This document shows positions 1 to 11,900 of a stretch of 54,439 bases of DNA, one piece after another. Origin of the DNA: a virus. The stretch is taken from positions 1-54,439 of the IMG/VR virus record IMGVR_UViG_3300037087_000771. One strand, written 5' to 3'. The notes below the pieces were generated by a model that worked only from the letters and a program-made list of their open reading frames with translations, was not told the DNA's origin and ran no database searches. The translations under genes and the position numbers were made by a program. Position 1 is the stretch's first letter, and every line of letters starts with the position of its first letter.

Positions 1-354
1 TCAAGGCAAGGGAGGATACCCCATAGTAGAAAAGCGAGCGCGAATCTCAGAATTCGACTGAGGCCTGGCGACGTTTGCGTATTCATCTTTCAACTCCTGT
101 AATTTCTTTATGATGACCTTATATTTCTGGTCTGATACGGCCAGCCGGTTCGTCAGTTCCTTGATCTTGGAATCTCGGGCCTTGATCTCCTGATCGTATT
201 GCGCCATCAACTGCGCCCGCATGTCCGCTATGATCTGCTGGGAATTGTCCGGCTTGCTCTGGGTGTAACTTAGGATCAGGATCGCTGCGAGGCTGACCAC
301 CAGGAGCACAATCACTGTATTCCGCCAGCCCCAGCTACCAATAATAGTACCCAT
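1..354 (-). CDS. Inner-membrane spanin-like protein
   Basis: From ATG 354 (AAAGGA four bases upstream) the product is MGTIIGSWGWRNTVIVLLVV, a single N-terminal membrane helix (about 12-28), then a long charged coiled coil (QLMAQYDQEIKARDSKIKEL, SDQKYKVIIKKLQELKDEYA) and a short Pro-rich end. A single N-terminal helix plus periplasmic coiled coil is the i-spanin (Rz) layout, which bridges inner and outer membrane in the last step of lysis. ATG 381 is an alternative start with AAGGTGG. The stop codon occupies bases 3-1, so any outer-membrane partner would lie outside the window. An embedded o-spanin is not evident. Confidence 0.7.
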   Translation of the reverse strand: MGTIIGSWGWRNTVIVLLVVSLAAILILSYTQSKPDNSQQIIADMRAQLMAQYDQEIKARDSKIKELTNRLAVSDQKYKVIIKKLQELKDEYANVARPQSNSEIRARFSTMGYPPLP

Positions 355-915
355 CTTTTCCTTTACGGTATTGATTCCCATATTTTTCCACCTTCTTGGA
401 ATAATCATAATTGACGGTGCAGAGATCCAGAACGCCCCATTTCATCTTGATCTTCTTCCGCTGGCAGGACAGCTTCATCAACCCCCAGTCCGTCAGCCCG
501 GCCCGCTGGTGCTCTTTGTACAGGGCTCCCCTTCCCCCGTTGTAAATCTGGTACGAAATCCAGAGCCGGTCCGTCCAGTTCTCCAGACGGTGAATCCGGT
601 TCATGTAAAACGCCTGCATTCTGATGGCGTGCCGAGGGTTATATGGGTCCAGGGCCTCTCCCATAAGGGACTGGATATACTGAGAGGTCTTCGGCATGAA
701 CTGAGCGATCCCCTGCCCCGCATCAACCGCGGTGACGTTTGTGCGACAGGCCGACTCCGCTTGAGCTGCCCGATGCCATACCAGTACGGGAACTGAATCC
801 CGAAATACTTCGTGTGCTCGACCCGGACATCCTTGACGTGCGCCTCGCACCGATCAAGGGCGTGCGCAGGTACGGCGACAAGGAGAAGGATCAGCCACCA
901 ACAGCGAAAGCCCAT
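335..915 (-). pseudogene. Lytic transglycosylase with a frameshift at the catalytic motif
   Basis: One reading frame begins at 915 with a signal peptide (MGFRCWWLILLLVAVPAHAL) and runs through FGIQFPYWYGIGQLK. The match then jumps to the -1 frame at about 760 as AESACRTNVTAVDAGQGIAQ, then FMPKTSQYIQ, AFYMNRIHRLENW and ISYQIYNGGRGALY, ending at 335. This is a soluble-lytic-transglycosylase/lysozyme-like enzyme of about 193 residues; Glu in ESAC is the expected catalytic acid. Adding one base in AAGCGGAG would give QLKQESAC, the usual family motif. So the gene is either broken by a one-base loss, or the base was missed in sequencing; a programmed -1 shift is less likely because no slippery heptamer is present. 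Confidence 0.75.
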
Positions 916-1184
916 ATCACCACCCCGTAATAGGCAGTCAAGAACGCCACGCCTCCCCAGTGATGCTCTGTGATGAGGCCCTCCATGTCGAGATAGGGGA
1001 ACAGGAACTTCCGGGAGGCATGGGCATAAAGAACGCCCATCGTCACAAACATCCCCTTCGTGATGAAGAGCCCCAGGAGCCCAAGCCGGGCCTCCGGGGG
1101 GATGAACGCAATCGCGATTGCCAGCACCAAAAGCAGGGTCAGCTCTGTCCTGATCCGCTTGACCTTTCCCAAAAAGGTTATCAT
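891..1184 (-). CDS. Multi-helix membrane protein, 97 aa
   Basis: Short charged start (MITFLGKVKRIRTELTLLLV) then about three hydrophobic segments: LTLLLVLAIAIAFI (15-28), LGLLGLFITKGMFVTMGVLY (about 34-53) and VAFLTAYYGVVIWAFAV (about 79-95). AAAGGAGGGG precedes the ATG. Adjacent to another three-helix protein and upstream of the transglycosylase; the pair might be a holin/antiholin set, which is inference only. Confidence 0.7.
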   Translation of the reverse strand: MITFLGKVKRIRTELTLLLVLAIAIAFIPPEARLGLLGLFITKGMFVTMGVLYAHASRKFLFPYLDMEGLITEHHWGGVAFLTAYYGVVIWAFAVGG

Positions 1185-1194
1185 AGCCCCTCCT

Positions 1195-1551
1195 TTAATC
1201 AGTTTCCCGCCTGTTTTCCCCCGCGGGCAACTTGCGAAAGGCCCGGTAACTCATGTGAATCACGATAAAGGCAAGCGCCAGTATCGTTACCAGTTTCCTC
1301 GTAGGCCAGAGGGCGCACGACGTAAATGCTTCGTGGGCGGACTGTCCGCACCCGATCCGGAGCACTCGGGCGTACAGGGACATACCCGACTCCATGATTT
1401 CCCCCAGGAAGATGAAGGTGACATAGGCGAAAAACGATGAGGCTGCCCCCTTCTTTATCCACCACCAGGAAAACAGACCGGCCCCGTAGGTGGCAATCAA
1501 CAACGTGACGAGATACACCCATATCGTGGGGTCGCTGAGATAATCAGCCAT
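1195..1551 (-). CDS. Multi-helix membrane protein, 118 aa
   Basis: Three predicted membrane segments: IWVYLVTLLIATYGAGLFSW (about 10-30), SFFAYVTFIFLGEIMESGMS (about 38-57) and LVTILALAFIVIHM (about 87-101), with a charged C-terminal tail. Size and shape suit a class I holin or another small phage membrane protein. AAGGAGG precedes the ATG by nine bases. Eight bases overlap with the CxxC gene. Confidence 0.7.
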   Translation of the reverse strand: MADYLSDPTIWVYLVTLLIATYGAGLFSWWWIKKGAASSFFAYVTFIFLGEIMESGMSLYARVLRIGCGQSAHEAFTSCALWPTRKLVTILALAFIVIHMSYRAFRKLPAGENRRETD

Positions 1552-1753
1552 GGTTGCAGTCCTCCTTCGACTTCTGCAAGGTTAAAAACCAACGCTCTTC
1601 GCCGTTCATGGATGCCGCTTCCAACGACGCCTCCATCCGCTCTATCCGCTGCCTTGCCCGGCGATGCTCTTCCTTTAAGGCTTCCATCTTCTCCTTGCAG
1701 GGCGAGCAAGGGGTCTCCCCGCGAAAGGGAAACAGTTTTTTAAGGATTCCCAT
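1544..1753 (-). CDS. Small CxxC protein, 69 aa
   Basis: Starts MGILKKLFPFRGETPCSPCK. A basic/hydrophobic N-terminus is followed by a CSPC pair and then a long charged helix (KEEHRRARQRIERMEASLEA). The two cysteines could bind metal or form a disulfide; only one pair is present. GGGAGGGA lies before the ATG, which overlaps the preceding gene by 14 bases. Unknown function within the lysis-like cluster. Confidence 0.65.
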   Translation of the reverse strand: MGILKKLFPFRGETPCSPCKEKMEALKEEHRRARQRIERMEASLEAASMNGEERWFLTLQKSKEDCNHG

Positions 1754-1970
1754 TTCGATCCCTCCCGTAAACAAGCACTTCTACCAAGGTTACAAGTTTC
1801 GTGATGGTCTTGTTGACCTCCGACATATTGGTGTCGATACAGTCATGGAGTTCCTTGATGTTTTTCTCCTTTTTGATCAGGAGGTAGAACAACCCCGCCA
1901 GCACGACGAAGGCCATGATCAAGAACGGATCTTTCAAGTCTTTGACGATGGCAGTCAGGAGCTCGATCAT
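1740..1970 (-). CDS. Small membrane protein, one helix (candidate holin/antiholin)
   Basis: 76 residues, beginning MIELLTAIVKDLKDPFLIMA. A single hydrophobic helix (about 16-33, LIMAFVVLAGLFYLLI) is followed by KK and a charged helix with heptads (NKTITKLVTLVEVL). The ATG at 1970 overlaps the giant-gene stop by four bases, so it is coupled to that gene. This N-terminal helix plus coiled-coil shape is seen among small phage lysis proteins. Function is inferred from position in a membrane-protein cluster. Confidence 0.7.
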   Translation of the reverse strand: MIELLTAIVKDLKDPFLIMAFVVLAGLFYLLIKKEKNIKELHDCIDTNMSEVNKTITKLVTLVEVLVYGRDRNGNP

Positions 1971-2990
1971 TGCGACATCCTCATCCTTTGTTCTCTGTAA
2001 GTATCGACATAATGCTTCTTGTACCATGCGGTCGCCACGGATAGCGTCTCCTGCTGCTCCGGCGACAGGGACGCTTTGAACTTGTACCGGTCGGCCAACC
2101 TCAAAGACGCCAGTGGGTGAACCCGCCTGATGCTCCCCTGGACATCGTGCAGCTTCCCGCCCATGTCCTGGTACTTTTTGAGATACTTCTCCGCTGCGTC
2201 AAAATCACCGAATTTCAACGCCTGCTTGTAATAGTAGAGGGAATTGCTCCGGTTTGTCGGCATGGCCGCGGGTTTTTCCTTCCCCTGCTTATCCAGCCAG
2301 TCGAAGATATATTTCCGGCTGGTATAGTACGCCTGCTCGCCCGGATCTGCTTCGTTGAGGGCCAGACTTTGGATGTCCCGGTACATCTGAGTCGCCCAGG
2401 TGCCGCCCTGTTTTGGTTTCCCCGACACCTGGTTGTAGATCCGGTCCAGAGAGAAAGTCCGAAGGATATGCTCCGCCGTGTCGCGGATCGGTCGCGGGTG
2501 CAGGGGATCCGGGAAGAAACTCTGTCCGGACAGAGTCTCATATAGGAGCTTCGGCTCCGGCCTGAATCCCTGGAAGAGCCTCAGTGGTGCGGCCTTGACT
2601 GCGTCCTTCGCCAGGTCGCCGACACCCTTTGTTCCACTTGCGACCTTCTTGACCTGTTCGACGGGGTTGCTCATCCCGAACCACGAGAGGGCATCCGACA
2701 GAGCGCCCTGGAATCTGAGGGTGATGATGGAGCCGTCAGTCCGCCGCCCCAGGATCATGTGAAGCTGCTCTCGCCCGGCCTCTTGCAGCTCATCCTCTTC
2801 ATCGGGGAAGAACGCCGCGTTCCACAACATGACCAGCCCCATGAGGGCGGAGGCTTTGACGGCAAGTTTTGTCGTCTTCCAGGCCAGGACACCACCCATG
2901 GCACCAATACCGCCACCTTCATCCTTCAGATTTCTGAACAGCCGGACATAACGGGGCGCGTTGATCTCAAGCCAGGAGTAGAAGGGGATC
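1967..2990 (-). other. Domain: LPD38-like C-terminus of the giant protein
   Basis: WLEINAPRYVRLFRNLKDEG, a hydrophobic stretch LAVKASALMGLVMLWNAAFF, then LGRRTDGSIITLRFQGALSD and DRIYNQVSGKPKQGGTWATQ. This ending is typical of large polyvalent-protein domain 38, found at the end of giant phage proteins, and is often thought to link them to the virion or membrane. The call is from remembered family pattern. Confidence 0.6.
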
Positions 2991-5900
2991 ATCCGCTCCC
3001 GGATGTACTGGCCGGCATGGCTGATATTACCGTAGTCGCCGATCAGTTCCCGCGCCAGCTTTGCGGCCTTGTCTTCTCGGTTCGCAATGGCGTCAACCTC
3101 TTCCTTGCGCGAGGCTCCATAGATGATCTCTCCCCTTCCCAGTCGGTCCAGGAAATACCGATTCGCCGCCAGCCGCAGGATGTTTTCCCGCAAGGTCGAA
3201 AGCTTCTTGCTCATCGTCCACCACCGGGACAGGGCGTTCTTGCTCTTGCCGTCGAAGAAGTCCACGAGGCCCTTGACAGATTTGACATCTCCCAGTTCGG
3301 GGATGTCCATCGCCGTCATGCCGGACCCGACAACGCCGCGCTTAGTCAGCCCGGACAATTCGTCCATCAGGGTCTCGGATGCGTTCCCCCTGGATGCCGC
3401 CCATAGGTCCTTGAAGGCTTGTGTGAAATAATCCGTGATGATCTTCGGGTCGTAGGCGAGGGCGATGTCGAGGTCGCCCGACATATTGTTGATGTTGTAT
3501 TTGATGACCCGGAAGGGGTTCATAAGAATCCACTGTTTCCAAGCCGTCAGCATATTTTTCGACATCTTCGCCGGCAGGGAGTCCGTCAGGGCGGGCCGAA
3601 ACTCGTTGAGGGTCTTGGAGATCCCTTCCTTCACAACCCACTCTTCATCGCGGCCCCGCGCCAGGACTTGCCGCACGGCGTCCGGAAGGTTCTTGTGTCC
3701 GGCCAACACCTGGGCGAGCGCCTGGTCTGCAATGCTGTTTGTGAAATAGAACGTGCTCCCGGTTTCCGGTTTATGGGCAACGTACCCTTCGGGGATCATA
3801 TCGCGGTATGTGACCCAATCCTTGCCGACGACCTGCTTGATGAAGGCGTTCCTCGCCGCGATCGCCTTGAAAATCATGGCAGCGGGCATAGAGCCCGGCC
3901 CCTCGTGGTTGATCAGGTAGTTCAGCAGGGCGAACATCCGGGGATGAGGAACGGGGTCGAACTCGATCTCATCTTCTTTTGCCGCCCGGCGCTGCTCCTC
4001 CTGGTCAACGATGTGCTCGATGACATCGTCGAACTCCATCGGCAAGGAGCCCATGTCGTTCTCGGAAGTGAACAGTTTCGCGAGTTTCTGGAATCCCATC
4101 GCAATCTTCACCCGGAAGGGCAGAAGCGGGTCCGGATGGTCCGCCAGTGGGTCTCCGCCCTCCTCGTTGGTCTTCCGGTAGAAGGTCGCCATGTTCTGGT
4201 CTTTGGCCTCGGCCTCCAGTTGCGGCTTGATGTCAGCCAGGCGCTCGATCTCTTTCAGAGACTTGACCGTCTCGATCTGAGTCAATGCCTGGGAAATGAT
4301 CTCGAACTCGGATTCGACGTACTCGGTGTTGTAATCAAGCTGGGAGCCCTTCCGCCCGACCTGCCAGCCCTTTCGGTGGGTACGAACGTCCTGTGAAGAC
4401 ATCCCCCAATTCGGATTCTCCTTGTAATTCATGTAGGCGAGGACCTGGTGATGGAAGTAGGCCGCCGGGTCGTTGGCGACCTCCTTCTTCAGGAGTTTGT
4501 GTTGAATGAGCTGGTCGGTCAACGAGACCATGAAGGCGTTCCGCCTATCAAGGGCTTCCATTATTGCTGTGCTCCCCTCGGCGATGGCCCTGAAATGGTC
4601 GTAATCCTGCTGCACCTGATCCCCGTTCTTGTACCCGAACGGGAGCTCGGCCTCATCTTCGACGCCCAGGGTGCCGTTTTCGATGTCCCGGATCATGTCC
4701 GGCAAAAGAATGTTCATCGTGAACACGTCCCGGCCCTGGGGAGAGAGTCGTCCGATGAAGCCGGACAACTGCCGAACGGTTTCATCCTTCGCCCACGCGG
4801 GAACGTCCTGGAACTTGCGGAAGACATCGATGACCGCGCCGTCTGTTTCCGGTTCAAGGTGCTGGAAGTGCCGGGTGAAATGCTCCCAGCCGGTGACGAG
4901 GGCATCCTTAGCCCGGTCCTTGAGGGAGGCGTACTTGACCCCCTTGGCAGCCTTCAGGCGTTCGTTGACTTCGGGGAAAATGGAAGCGTTGTCGATGGCG
5001 TCCTTCTGGACGGAATAGAAAACCTTTCTCTCCTTACTATTTCTTACAGCCCCCCAAAGTTCCTTAATCTTTTCGTAGTGGTCTCCAGCCCTGTCTCGGA
5101 CAGTCGTGAACTCAAGCTGTGTGTTTTTCGCGAAGGAAAGCAGATTGTCAATATCAGCCTTCGTTAATGTCTTTTCGGCGTTATAGATCATGAAGTCTAC
5201 GGCGTTTCTCTTTTCCGCTTCACGAAGGATTTCCGTATGAATGGGTCGGAGTTTTGAGTAGTCGTCGATGGCGATTATTGCTACGGGTTGACGCTGTGCA
5301 GAAATCAGAACCATCCCCCCTTCTTTCATATACAAACGGCCAAACTCCTCAAATTCATTCTGGCTTCCGATGCTTTCGAGACCTTCCGGTGACTGGTCAA
5401 ATTTTCTCCCCAGTAGAGGTATTTCGTGAATTGCGGGTTCTCTCGGCGGAAGAGGTTCGCTTGACCACGTGTTATCGGAATATCTGGACGGCGTGATCGC
5501 AATAATCGGCATACTTTCGATCCCGGCGTCCGCGATAAGATCGCCGATGTTGGAGCTTACGCTCAGGTCGGCCTCGGACAATTTTGCTTGTCCGGAAGGG
5601 TGATTATGGACAGTCCATACCTTAGAAGCGCCCTCGATATTTAATATCTGTCCGGCGGCAAAATAAGCGTAGACTTGACTCTGGTTAGGGGCTCCGGTGG
5701 CGTGTAGGTTGACGGCAAGGATCTTTCCGGATTTGTCGGTAACGATTGTAACAAAGACTTCCTGTGCATCACGGAACAGGTTGTCGCGGGCAATAACGGC
5801 GGCGTCTTCCAGACTGGTTATTTTTCTGCGGGAGGATTTCCAGGTTCCGATGGGTTCACTTTTGACGGTGGGGAGAGTACCCCGTTCGGGAACATAGGGA

Positions 5901-8900
5901 AGCACCCTTCCTCCAGGGGCGGATATTTCCCGTTTATCATCGGTCCCCTGTCCGGCGGCATGGGCATTGTCAGCCCGCACCACCGCGGTTCCGGATACTT
6001 CTTGTCCATTGGATACCTCTTGATTATTGTTAAGCACTCTGCGGGGCTTTCTTGTCAACCCCTTTTCCGTAATCGCGAAAACCGGGAGATGTTCGTAGAC
6101 GGCAAGTCCTTGCTTCGCGCGGGGCTCCCCGTATACTTCATCAGGGGCCAGCTCCTTCTCTAAGGCGGATGCCAACTTCTTCTCGGTTGGAGCATCCTGC
6201 GGAATGTCTTCGCTCGGGACCTCCCCCTCGGTAATCCGATACGGCCTGTCGAGGCTTTCGTTCTTTGCGAAACGTTTCGCCCAGGCTTCACGCGAAGCCG
6301 CGTATCCGTCCCCGTCGATCATGCCCCCGTCCAGTTCAAAGCCGTAGTGCTCTGCCTGCCAGGTCCCGTCTTCGAGCTGCCCTTCGATGGTGATGATCTT
6401 GCCAGTCGGCTCGATCCGTTTCAAGGCCCTGGCAAGCACCCTGCAGCCGCCGTCGAGTGGCCCAGACTGGATAGGTCCGGCATCGGTGAGAATCGAGGCG
6501 ACCGCATCCTTCCTGAAAGCCTGCTTGATCTTGTCGCCGAGCCGCTTTGGTAATTCCAGGTCCGCGGTTCCAATGGCATACTTTTCACCTTTCGGATTAG
6601 ATTTTGCGTAGACCAGCCCTTTGCCGCCGCCGACCGCATCACGCGCTGCCCGGATCGTTGCTCCCGAAGAAATCACATTATCAACGAAAAAGACGTTATC
6701 CCCGTCGAGTGTTTCCGTACTGACCATACCGAACTCGACGGGTTTCATGGTGCGCCGCCCAGCTACGCGAGCATCCCGCTGACTTTGTCCAGCCTGCCGC
6801 TTGAGTACGTCTGCCACCCTGCTGCCCGTGATCGCTGCAATCCGTTCCGCGAGGGCGACGTTCGCTGCCGTATCCCCGGTATGTCCGGGTATCGGGACCA
6901 GTATCGCCGACTTTCTCGCCTCCTTGGGGATGAGTGCCGCCATTTCTTTGGCGACGCTATCCAACACGATCGGGTCCATTCCTTTGACTCCATAGGCATT
7001 GTCCCGGATAGTCTTTTCTTTGGCGCTGAGAGACGGCTTCACCCGCGGAGAGATATATGCATGGGCGGAAAGTGCCTCGTCATACGCCGTTACAGAAGGC
7101 TTTTCCTCACCTGCGCGTATCCAGTCAACGGGCACTGCTCCCCTCACCTTCGCGCCGTGTCCGATTGCAATGCTTTCGGCAAGGGTATCGCCCAAGTCCG
7201 TCCGGCCTCCAAAGTGCCGCTTGTTCCTGAGCTGGTCATTGTCAGGGACAAGGTTTTTCACCAGGACATCGACCGGGTAAATCGCGATCTCTTTCCCAGC
7301 GTAGGCCAGTCTACCGAACTGATGGGCCATGCCGGGGAAGAGGGAGAGAGAGACGGTCCCGTGAGACGATTGCAGAGACTTGGCAGTCCTGGCGCTGGTC
7401 GGCTTCAGCCCTTCCTTCATGACCGGGATGCTGGCGTCGGTCCCGTGATACATCCTGATCGTGGCGTATTTATTTTCCTTCAGCCAGGCATTGAGCCGGG
7501 CAATAGCCTTCTTTGTGGGCTCCCGGTAGGCGATGTCATGCCATGCCTCGTCTTCGCTGAAGTCAGTGATGGCGGTGTCCCCGAAATTGTCATATTTCCC
7601 GGTGCCGTACGCCTCGCCTCCCAGGCTTGAGTCCTGGATCTCCCTCTCGAATATCTTCCCGGACTGGAGTTCCCGCCCGATCATGCCCGCCGTCCTGATC
7701 CTCACGACCCGGTTGATGAAGTCCTGGATCTTCTGCCAAATCTGCGCGAGGACCGTCTGATTCGGCTGCGGCCCCTTTGCGAAATCCGCAAGCCAGTTTG
7801 CCCGGTTCTCTTCGTGGCTCAGGTCTCTATTCCATTTCCCTTCTTTCTGGATGCGGGCATTCAAGGTCGCCTTGTCCATTTCGGAAATGACACCCAGCTT
7901 TTCAAGCCAGTGAACAGATTCGTGGGAAACGGTCCATGGGGCGTTCGCGTTGTCCCGGACGATCCGGATGACTCCCCTACCCTGCGCGTCAAGGCCGTCG
8001 AACGCTCCGGCGATAAACTGGCCGGCGGCCAACCCCTTTTTGTATCCCGCATTCAGGGAGACGGTGTTCGGGGTGATCTCGGCAACACCGTAGATGTTTG
8101 CCTGCGCACCGCTCTTCAGGGTGACAGTGAAATTGTCGCCGTCCGGCGCGACCTGCTGCCCAGGGAAGATGGACTGGATCATCTCCATGTCCATCGTGCG
8201 TCTTCCGGTTCCGCCTTCCTTGCCAACGGAGTATTTTTCCTGTCCCGTCGGCGGGGATGCGCCCTTCATGGCCTTTTCATCGATGTCCTTGACGCCCTGG
8301 GGCACATAGGATTCCTGTTTCGCGTTGATAAATGCGTCCCTCTCCCCCGTCTCGGTAACGTGGATCAGGAACCTCTCGCCCATACCCCGAGCCTCATAAT
8401 GCCACGCCCCCCCCTTCCCGATTATCCTTTGCAGGAGGTTCCACTCAACCGGATCAACGGTCACAAAGGTTGCTCCGGCGGGCACCCAAAACTTCGTTAC
8501 GTTGTCGATCACGGTATAGGCTATCGGCTTCGTTTCGGGCGACTGGGGCTTCCCTCCGTCCAGAGCATTCAGGGCGTCGGGAGCGTTGTAGCTGGATGCT
8601 ATGCTGGGTTTGAGCTTACCGCTTTTTAGAAAACGGCTGAGGTCGGTCTTGGCACGGACGCCGATCGTCGTATCCTGGTGTGGGTAAACGATCCCGTCAT
8701 GAAACGACCACCCGTCTTTATCCGCCACATCTTCAAGGACGGGGACAACACCCTTATACTTATCGATTGGAATCCCGGTGGTGGGATCTCCGACAGATAC
8801 CCCTCGTGCGGCCATTTGCGCCTCGACTTCGCGCAGCTCTTTGTCGTTGGTCGCGAGCTCGTCCACTTTCGCCCAAGGGGTGTCTATGACACTCTGTAAT

Positions 8901-11900
8901 TTCGGCGCGTTGCTCTTGAGTTCCGCTATGGCGCCCTTTGCTGACTCCTCGCTGTGGTTCAGGTAGGAAAGGTATTCTGTCACAGTCCGGGAGACATTGG
9001 CCTTGATATCGACCGTGGTAACGATTCCATCTTTCCCTTGTTTTGCCTGGATGTCGGCCAAATTCCGGTCGCTGCTGAGGATGCTTCCGGATATCAAGAG
9101 CCGTCGCCCATAGGGGTCTCTTTCTTTTCCCGTGATATCGGCCTTGGCTGGGAGCGGGACAAAGGTGTATTTCTTAACCTTCTTTTCCTTTTTCTCCCCG
9201 TCCTTCCCTTCTACCTCTTCGGTAACTTCCGTCTCCGTGTGGCTGCCGAATACCAACAAGGCAGCCTTTTTGTTCTCTGTCCACGAATGGGTGTCCACCA
9301 TGACTGCCTTTTCAAGCGCCTCGGAGATCTCCTTCCCGTGCTTCTCCAGCACCAGGGTCCGGTCGTCGCCAATGAACCGTACCGCCGTCACCTTGCCCAT
9401 AACGCTGCGACTGCGCTGGTAATCGGCGATACATTTCTCCAGGGCTTCAATCCGCCCGGGGATAGCGGCCAGATCCATTCTCGATCGACGGACAACGTCG
9501 AGATGGGCGGCCTGCTCGAACCGAAGCCCCTGCACCTTCTGAAGAAGTGTCGCCTGGGTGGACATAAGCGGATCGCCGGATGCTTCAGCCGCCATCATCT
9601 TCGCGCTCATGGTCTCGTCGCTGATGTCCTCGATCACGTCGAGGTTGACGTCTCCACCCAGCACGGCATTCAGGACCTTTCCCTTGGCAAATACCTTGTC
9701 CCATCGGGTAGCGTCCACCGTTGTCTCGGTGACGTAATTCCAGATGTAGGTCCCCGGCATCCCGTCTCTGGCATAGAGATTCCCGGCCCGGATGCCACGC
9801 CCGTTGCGCTGCTCCCACGCCGAGTAGTTCCACCATACGTCAAGGTGATGGATGTCCGACACGCGGCCCTGGATGTTGACCCCCGTGCCCGCCTTGCTCG
9901 TGGACCCGATCAGAACGCGAATGTCGCCGGCATTGACCTTCTTGAAGAGGGATCGCAGGTTGGCCGCCTTCTTTTCCTTGTTGCTATGGTCGGCGTCGTG
10001 AATGAAGGCGATCTGATTTTCAGGAATCCCCAGTTTGACCAATTCCTTCTTCAACCCTTCGTATGTATTGAACCCGGCAGACGCGCTTTCGTGCTCAAAC
10101 ATCTCTTCATTGTAAATCGCCAGATCTTCCGGGGCCAACTGAGAGGTTTCATCTTCAGTCTTATACTTGAATTTATCCGAATATTTGCCGGGGATACCCA
10201 GGTCCGCAAAGACAAGCTGAACGCCCTTGTGCTTTGCCTCTTCTTGCCACCGCCGATACATGATCTTCGACGCGGTGGCGATCTTTGAATCCTGCTGCAT
10301 CTCCGTGTTGGCATAGCGGCGATCGAGGCGCTGGTCGATAGCCACCTTGCTCATGTTCGAGATGATCCTGAGCATGTTGTCGGGAACACCCTCAAATTCT
10401 GCGTTTTTCGGGTCGGCTTCTATTGCGGCGCATCGCTCCAAGATGATTTTTTTGTAGTCCTCGACATACTGGTTGGGCTGCACCTTTACCCGTTGCGGTT
10501 CACCCCCACGGATGATCGGCCTTTTAACAGGCGTGTCCTTCGCCCGGACGCTATCGACATTCTGATATGCCGTCGCCAGGAGCCGCCCGGCATTGACGAT
10601 CCGGCGGTTCGTTGTGATGACCTTGTACTGCCCGCGGGCGCCGTCCCATTCCAACTGAGACCCCATGTCGCCATAGTTGGCAATCCAACGGTCGAATGAC
10701 CACACCCCTTGCCTCTTTACCTCCTGGGGCTGAAGCATCCGCTGAATGTTGTACATCTCCGCGATGGAGTTCGACAAAGCCGTACCGGACGCCAGGACGA
10801 TCCCGTCTTTCTTGGGGAACTGGGCATTCAGGTACTGCGTCTTGCGGAAGAAGTCCTTCGCCGTCGGGCTTCCCGTCGGGTTCAAGCCGGTAATGCGGGT
10901 CAACCGGGTGGCATACGGGATGTTCTTGTATTTGTGCGCTTCGTCCACGATCATGAGGTCGATCCCCAGGTCGTCGAAGAAAAGGTTCTTTCTCTTCGCT
11001 TCGTCATGTACACCCGGCGCACTGAGCTTTGCCTCCAAGGCGTGAATTTGGACCTGGATGTCCTGCTCCAGAATTCGCGCCCCCTCCTTCTTGGCCTCTT
11101 CGAGAATTTCCCGCAGCTCCAGGAGCTCCTCTTCGATGAACACCCGCTCCGACTCCGGCGACAGGCCGATCCGGTCAAGGTCCTGCTGCCTCATGATCGC
11201 TATGTCGAAATCATTCAGGGCGATCTTCTGAAGCGACCGCTGCTTGCGCTGCTCATTGGTAGAAACGCGCACAGGCAAGATGTTTGCCATCGGGTAGAGG
11301 TTCTTGATCTCCTGAACCGCCTGTCCCATAGTGGAATCGTTCAAGGTAACATAGAGGACCTTCTTCTTTCCGCGAAGCCTTTTAGCCTCCATGGCGATCA
11401 AGCCCATAGTCACGGTCTTGCCCGTCCCGACTTCATGCCCAAGGTACAGGTTCCCGTTTTTCAGGTATTTCCATGTTGCGTTCATCTGGTGCGGGTAAAA
11501 TGTCAGCGCGTCAGTGACCCCAAGGGCTTCCTTTTCTTTTGGCGTCAACATCCACATTCCCTTGCCCGGAAAGGTAAGGTGGGAGCCGTCTGCATTCATC
11601 GGGACGGACGTATTGATGAGATCGTTGAAGCGCTTGACGGCCTCATCCGACCGTCCTGCTTCAGCAAACAGCCATCGCCCAAATTCCGACTGGATGTCCT
11701 GGAGCTTTACTTCGGCGGCCTGGGTCGCAACCTCGTCAAGGTACTGTTTTCTATCAACGGTAAAGGTGACCTGCGGACGCTTCCCCATCAAGGCGCACTT
11801 CATGAGCTCAAAGAAGTCCATGCGCTGGGTGCCCCACACCGTCGTCGCCTCAATACTCCGCTTCGCCGCGGCTATCATCCGTTGCGTTTCGGCCTTGTTT

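Noticed and set aside
735-790. Programmed -1 frameshift in the transglycosylase
   Set aside because: No X-XXY-YYZ slippery site or clear downstream pseudoknot; a one-base loss that restores QESAC is simpler. Not fully excluded.
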